19,091 nt of DNA from an uncultured Erysipelotrichaceae bacterium (GTDB lineage: Bacteria; Bacillota_I; Bacilli_A; Erysipelotrichales; Erysipelotrichaceae): assembly GCA_902782955.1 (NCBI GenBank), contig CACZPD010000186.1, positions 1 to 19,091 on the forward strand. The letters run 5' to 3'. Shown one piece after another: positions 16,058 through 19,091 of this stretch (positions are counted from its first letter, which is position 1; every line of letters begins with the position of its first letter). The position numbers were made by a program, and so were the translations under genes. The notes beneath the pieces are model-generated. The model had not been told where the DNA came from. It worked only from the letters and a program-made list of their open reading frames with translations, and did no database searches.

Positions 16058-16088
16058 TAAAAAAAAAGAACTTAACCATGTAAGTTCT
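16058..16088 (-). terminator. Terminator of the thrC-thrB-ACT-membrane protein run
   Basis: AGAACTTA (16067-16074) pairs with TAAGTTCT (16081-16088) around a six-base loop. The minus strand then runs into nine T-type residues (complement of 16058-16066). The TAA stop codon of the small membrane protein (16074-16072) lies inside the stem. Confidence 0.8.
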
Positions 16089-16470
16089 GATTCTGATTAT
16101 CCTTATTTTGTAAAAGTTCCTGCAGTTCTTCCGGATCATCATATACATTGCTGTGCGGGTTATTGCGGATCTCATTTGCCATCTGCCTGTCCATTTCCCT
16201 TTCTTTGTCATAGAGGGAAGACTGGCGGATCTGGTGACGGATACGGGCGACATTTTCCTCCGCTTCCTGTGCCATCAGCGCTTTATCCTGTTTGTTCAGC
16301 GTAGAGATATAATCCACTGTGAGCAGGGAATCGATCAGTGTCACGATCAGAAGAAACATATATACGGATTCCCCTTCTTCCAGGAACAGGCTTCCGAAGA
16401 CACAGGCGATCAGGAAATCAAAGAAGATCATTACGCCGGCGAGTATTTTTTTGATATTGTTTGGAATCAT
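16072..16470 (-). CDS. Small two-helix membrane protein of unknown function
   Basis: I do not recognise this 132-residue protein. It begins with a short basic segment (MIPNNIKKI), then two hydrophobic helices (about 9-29 and 36-52) joined by an acidic hairpin LEEGES, and a highly charged, probably helical cytoplasmic tail (53-132) ending in an Asn/Gln-rich stretch. By the positive-inside rule both ends would be cytoplasmic. The ATG at 16470 has AGGAGG about five bases upstream, overlapping the stop codon of the ACT protein (TGAGGAGG), so it is almost certainly cotranscribed with the threonine genes. Nothing in the protein itself suggests threonine metabolism; it could be a passenger at the end of the operon. 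The downstream hairpin ends the unit. Confidence 0.8.
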   Translation of the reverse strand: MIPNNIKKILAGVMIFFDFLIACVFGSLFLEEGESVYMFLLIVTLIDSLLTVDYISTLNKQDKALMAQEAEENVARIRHQIRQSSLYDKEREMDRQMANEIRNNPHSNVYDDPEELQELLQNKDNQNQNLHG

Positions 16471-16479
16471 GATGCCTCC

Positions 16480-16917
16480 TCAGTCCATTGCGTCAAGATG
16501 GACTTTTCTGACATACCGGTTCTCTTTGAGAAACGATACCAGCGAATCTATTGTACAGGAAATCCCGGTAATATCGAGAGAAATCAGTACATTTGCCTTG
16601 CCGGCAACCGGCACAGCCTGTGATATCGTCAGGATGTTCGTATTGTGTTCGCTCAGGATCTGGATAACGGATGAAAGAGCGCCGCTCTGGTCCACAAGGA
16701 TCAGGCTGATGACTGCCCGGTGGGTGATGATCTTTTCACCCGGCGCAAAGACAAAATCCTTGTATTTGTAATAGGTATTTCTGGAAATGCCTGCTTTTTC
16801 AGCAGCTTCCGTAACGGTTGCGGCTTCATGTGATTCCAGCATTTCCCTGGCTTCGATCACTTTTTCAAAGTAATCCGGAAGTTTGTCTTTATGTACGATC
16901 AGAAAATCTCTCTGCAT
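16480..16917 (-). CDS. UPF0735 ACT domain-containing protein (PheB-like)
   Basis: The 145-residue protein has an N-terminal helical part with a helix-turn-helix-like segment TVTEAAEKAGISRNTYYKYK (34-53). A C-terminal ACT domain (about 67-143) includes ISLILVDQSGALSSVIQIL (70-88) and NILTISQAVPVAGKANVLIS (94-113). The layout matches the UPF0735/PheB family. ACT domains bind amino acids and commonly control amino-acid enzymes or transcription; for this family the ligand is not firmly known. Position directly after thrB (two bases between thrB stop and this ATG) argues for a regulatory or sensing role in threonine or homoserine metabolism. In other Bacillota it is often beside hom or pheA genes. 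The ATG at 16917 is preceded by AGGA at a normal distance. Confidence 0.92.
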   Translation of the reverse strand: MQRDFLIVHKDKLPDYFEKVIEAREMLESHEAATVTEAAEKAGISRNTYYKYKDFVFAPGEKIITHRAVISLILVDQSGALSSVIQILSEHNTNILTISQAVPVAGKANVLISLDITGISCTIDSLVSFLKENRYVRKVHLDAMD

Positions 16918-16919
16918 AT

Positions 16920-17798
16920 TTATTCCTGTCCTTCGGTATAGGTTCCGCTGTGCGCTACTGATACGTCTTTGATCAGCCAGTCCGCCTGTGTGTTCTTCAG
17001 GATCGTGTGCATGACGTTTTCCGGGAAAGCCTCCCGGTGGATTGCCAGACAGGTGGATCCGGAGCCGCTGATCAGGAAAGCGCTCCTGTTTTCATCCATG
17101 ATCTTCTTGATCATATCAAAGTCCGGTATGAGTTTCCTGCGGAACGGTTCATGGATCTGGTCCGAAGCATTTTCCAGCAGCTGGTGCAGATCACCGGTGC
17201 GCAGGGCATCGATCAGCAGGACTGCATGGGAGATATTGTATACGGCTGTCTCACGCGGATAGGAAACAGGGAGCACCCTGCGGGCTTCCTTGGTATCTAC
17301 CTCAAAATCCGGGATCATTACCGTAAACTTCCAGTCCGGATGAAGGGGCAGCTGTGCCGTGAAGAAGCGTCCGGCAGCGTTTTTGCTTGAAGCGGTCAGA
17401 CCGCCGAAGAGACATGGGGCAACATTGTCCGGATGCCCTTCCATTTCCGACGCCAGCTGGAAGATCTGTTCGCGGGAGAGACGGTTGTCATGCAGGACAC
17501 CGGCAGCGGTGATGCCGGCACAGATGAGGGCGGAACTGGAGCCCAGTCCCCTGCTGGTCGGGATATCGCAGTCAAAACGGACATGGATATCATCCTGTAC
17601 ACCAAGCGCTGCACAGCCGGTGCGGTAGGCCTGCAGGAAAAGATTGTCCGCGTTGTCATATCTTTGTTCCACATTGAACAGTTTTGTTTCTTCCGCGGTA
17701 TTGACTTCAAATGTATTGTACAGATCAAACGCGATGCCGAGACAGTCAAATCCCGGACCGATATTGGCACTGCTTGCGGGTGATTTAATGACCGGCAT
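16920..17798 (-). CDS. thrB: Homoserine kinase
   Basis: ThrB phosphorylates homoserine with ATP, giving the substrate of ThrC. The 292-residue protein begins MPVIKSPASSANIGPGFD, the typical GHMP-kinase opening. It contains the phosphate-binding loop PTSRGLGSSSA (80-90), the substrate-site motif EGHPDNVAP (120-128) and the C-terminal glycine motif SGSGST (244-249). The frame stays open 20 codons further upstream (to 17858), but that extension lies inside thrC. The ATG at 17798 has GGAGGAG at a suitable distance and matches family N termini. The start lies 14 bases inside the end of thrC, so the two are translated from one message. Confidence 0.95.
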   Translation of the reverse strand: MPVIKSPASSANIGPGFDCLGIAFDLYNTFEVNTAEETKLFNVEQRYDNADNLFLQAYRTGCAALGVQDDIHVRFDCDIPTSRGLGSSSALICAGITAAGVLHDNRLSREQIFQLASEMEGHPDNVAPCLFGGLTASSKNAAGRFFTAQLPLHPDWKFTVMIPDFEVDTKEARRVLPVSYPRETAVYNISHAVLLIDALRTGDLHQLLENASDQIHEPFRRKLIPDFDMIKKIMDENRSAFLISGSGSTCLAIHREAFPENVMHTILKNTQADWLIKDVSVAHSGTYTEGQE

Positions 17799-19091
17799 TT
17801 GAGATCTCCTCCATTCTTTCCGCAATGACACGGAGTCCGTCAGCGGTATCGATGGCACGGGTGAACCGTACCGGCAGGTCTTTCAGGGAAGCGAGGTTTT
17901 CCGGAACCGGGACGCCTGTCAGGGCATGGAGTGCTTCCATACAGTCGAAGTCGTCTGCTGGCGCGCTGCCGTTCACGGACTGCAGGACATCACGCCCGAA
18001 TTTATACGGGGATGCGGTCGAGAGCACGATGCACGGTTCCGTATTCCCGTTCTTCTTATATTCCTTCATTGCATGATACGCAACGGCGGTATGCGGATCG
18101 ATCAGTATGTTCTCTGACGCATACAGGCTGCGGATCACTTCGGCACAGTCTGCTTCATCGCTCCAGAAAGCGGTAAAGGATTCCTGCAGTTTTTTCAGAA
18201 GTGAATCCGGTACTTCATAGATCTTCTTTTCCTTCAGGTCCTGCATCAGCCGTGATGTGAGTTTATCGTCATTCCCGCTCAGCATGAACAGCAGTCTTTC
18301 CAGATTGGAAGAGATCAGGATATCCATGGAAGGGGACATGGTCGTATAGAACGGACGTTCACGGATATCGTAGATTCCCGTGTTGATGAAATCCGTCAGG
18401 ATATGATTCCGGTTGGAAGCGCAGATCAGCTTTCTGACCGGGAGACCGATGCGTTTTGCGAGATACCCGGCGAGGATATCACCGAAGTTTCCGGTCGGTA
18501 CAACGAAGCTGACCGGGTCACCCATCTGTATTTCCCCCTGGTCGGCCAGGCGGATATAGGATGCGTAGTAATAGACGACCTGCGGGACCAGACGTCCGAT
18601 ATTGATCGAATTGGCAGAGGAAATGACGACATTTCTGCAGGCATCAAGGACCTGTTTTGAACTGACGGCTTCCTTGACCATTCTCTGGCAGTCATCGAAA
18701 TTCCCGTTGACCGATATAACGTCCACATTCTTTCCCGCTGATGTCTGCATCTGACGTTTCTGGACGGCGGATACGCCGATAGTCGGATAGAAAACGGTGA
18801 CGGCTGTATTCGGAACATCCTGAAAACCGGAAAGGGCAGCCTTGCCGGTATCGCCGCTGGTCGCGGTGAGGATGGCAACGGTATCGGTCCTGTTTTCCCG
18901 GCGGTAAGCAGCTGTCAGCAGATGCGGCAGGATCGTCAGCGCGAGATCCTTGAAAGCGCTGGTCGGTCCGTGCCACAGGTCCATCAGCCAGCCTTCCTGT
19001 GTTTTCCTGAGGGGCACGACAGCAGGATCGTCAAATTTACTGTCATATGCGGATATGACACAGTTATGGATCTCTTCCTGTGTATAGTCAT
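17785..19091 (-). CDS. thrC: Threonine synthase (5' end beyond the window)
   Basis: ThrC converts O-phosphohomoserine to threonine with pyridoxal phosphate. The window holds the C-terminal 434 residues; the frame is open to the last full codon at 19089, continuing upstream of the GTG at 19017 (…DDPAVVPLRKTQ), so the start lies outside. Key motifs: DLWHGPTSAFKDLAL with the PLP-binding lysine (residue 47 of the visible part), the phosphate-cup motif TATSGDTGKAAL, and PTGNFGDILAGYLAKRIG. The length and motif style match the long threonine synthase class (about 490-500 aa), so perhaps 50-70 residues are missing. It is the first visible gene of the thrC-thrB-ACT run; its promoter, and any upstream hom gene, cannot be seen. 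Confidence 0.96.
   Translation of the reverse strand, partial: DYTQEEIHNCVISAYDSKFDDPAVVPLRKTQEGWLMDLWHGPTSAFKDLALTILPHLLTAAYRRENRTDTVAILTATSGDTGKAALSGFQDVPNTAVTVFYPTIGVSAVQKRQMQTSAGKNVDVISVNGNFDDCQRMVKEAVSSKQVLDACRNVVISSANSINIGRLVPQVVYYYASYIRLADQGEIQMGDPVSFVVPTGNFGDILAGYLAKRIGLPVRKLICASNRNHILTDFINTGIYDIRERPFYTTMSPSMDILISSNLERLLFMLSGNDDKLTSRLMQDLKEKKIYEVPDSLLKKLQESFTAFWSDEADCAEVIRSLYASENILIDPHTAVAYHAMKEYKKNGNTEPCIVLSTASPYKFGRDVLQSVNGSAPADDFDCMEALHALTGVPVPENLASLKDLPVRFTRAIDTADGLRVIAERMEEISNAGH

Noticed and set aside
17799..17858. 20-codon extension of ThrB
   Set aside because: The extension lies inside thrC, lacks a ribosome site and does not fit homoserine kinase N termini; ATG 17798 has a clear Shine-Dalgarno.

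Overview
This window looks like a Bacillota (Firmicutes) chromosome of roughly balanced GC content. The evidence is an AddAB recombination nuclease rather than RecBCD, a QueT transporter behind a preQ1-I type riboswitch, an XpaC/TelA pair, a UPF0735 ACT protein, purine-rich Shine-Dalgarno sequences, consensus sigma-A promoters and a CcpA-type cre site. A low-confidence guess is the Erysipelotrichia. There are no tRNA or rRNA genes, CRISPR arrays or complete mobile elements. The only mobile-element-like trace is the first 18 codons of an Rpn-type nuclease at the left edge.

Layout. (1) 1-5820, minus strand: the start of the rpn-like gene, then addB-addA translationally coupled by an ATGA overlap and ending in a hairpin terminator. 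(2) 5821-6059: an AT-rich divergent intergenic region with promoters facing both ways. (3) 6060-11443, plus strand: an unrecognised 284-aa protein on its own promoter and terminator; a membrane-anchored XpaC-domain protein overlapping a double-AAA ATPase; then a TelA-family protein on its own promoter. This is the most interesting block, a candidate membrane-associated stress or envelope machine whose biochemical role is not established. (4) 11542-13884, plus: DUF4186, alanyl-tRNA editing protein and nitroreductase genes that overlap end to start, so probably one operon. (5) 13975-15387, plus: a stand-alone GH1 6-phospho-beta-glycosidase with a cre operator between -35 and -10. (6) 15439-16012, minus: queT and its preQ1 riboswitch, converging on the GH1 gene over a nested hairpin. 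(7) 16072-19091, minus: thrC (5' end outside the window), thrB, an ACT-domain protein and a small membrane protein, tightly packed and closed by a hairpin terminator.

How the genes work together. AddA and AddB form the end-processing helicase-nuclease for double-strand break repair. ThrB and ThrC make threonine from homoserine, and the ACT protein in the same run may sense an amino acid. QueT imports a queuosine precursor and is probably shut down translationally when preQ1 is plentiful. Transcription units are very compact: several stop codons lie inside terminator hairpins, and the queT -35 element touches the T-tract of the neighbouring terminator. Several coding regions can be read further upstream than they are probably translated (6060, 7021, 11542 and 17798 are the preferred starts), because promoters, Shine-Dalgarno sites or terminators lie inside the longer frames.
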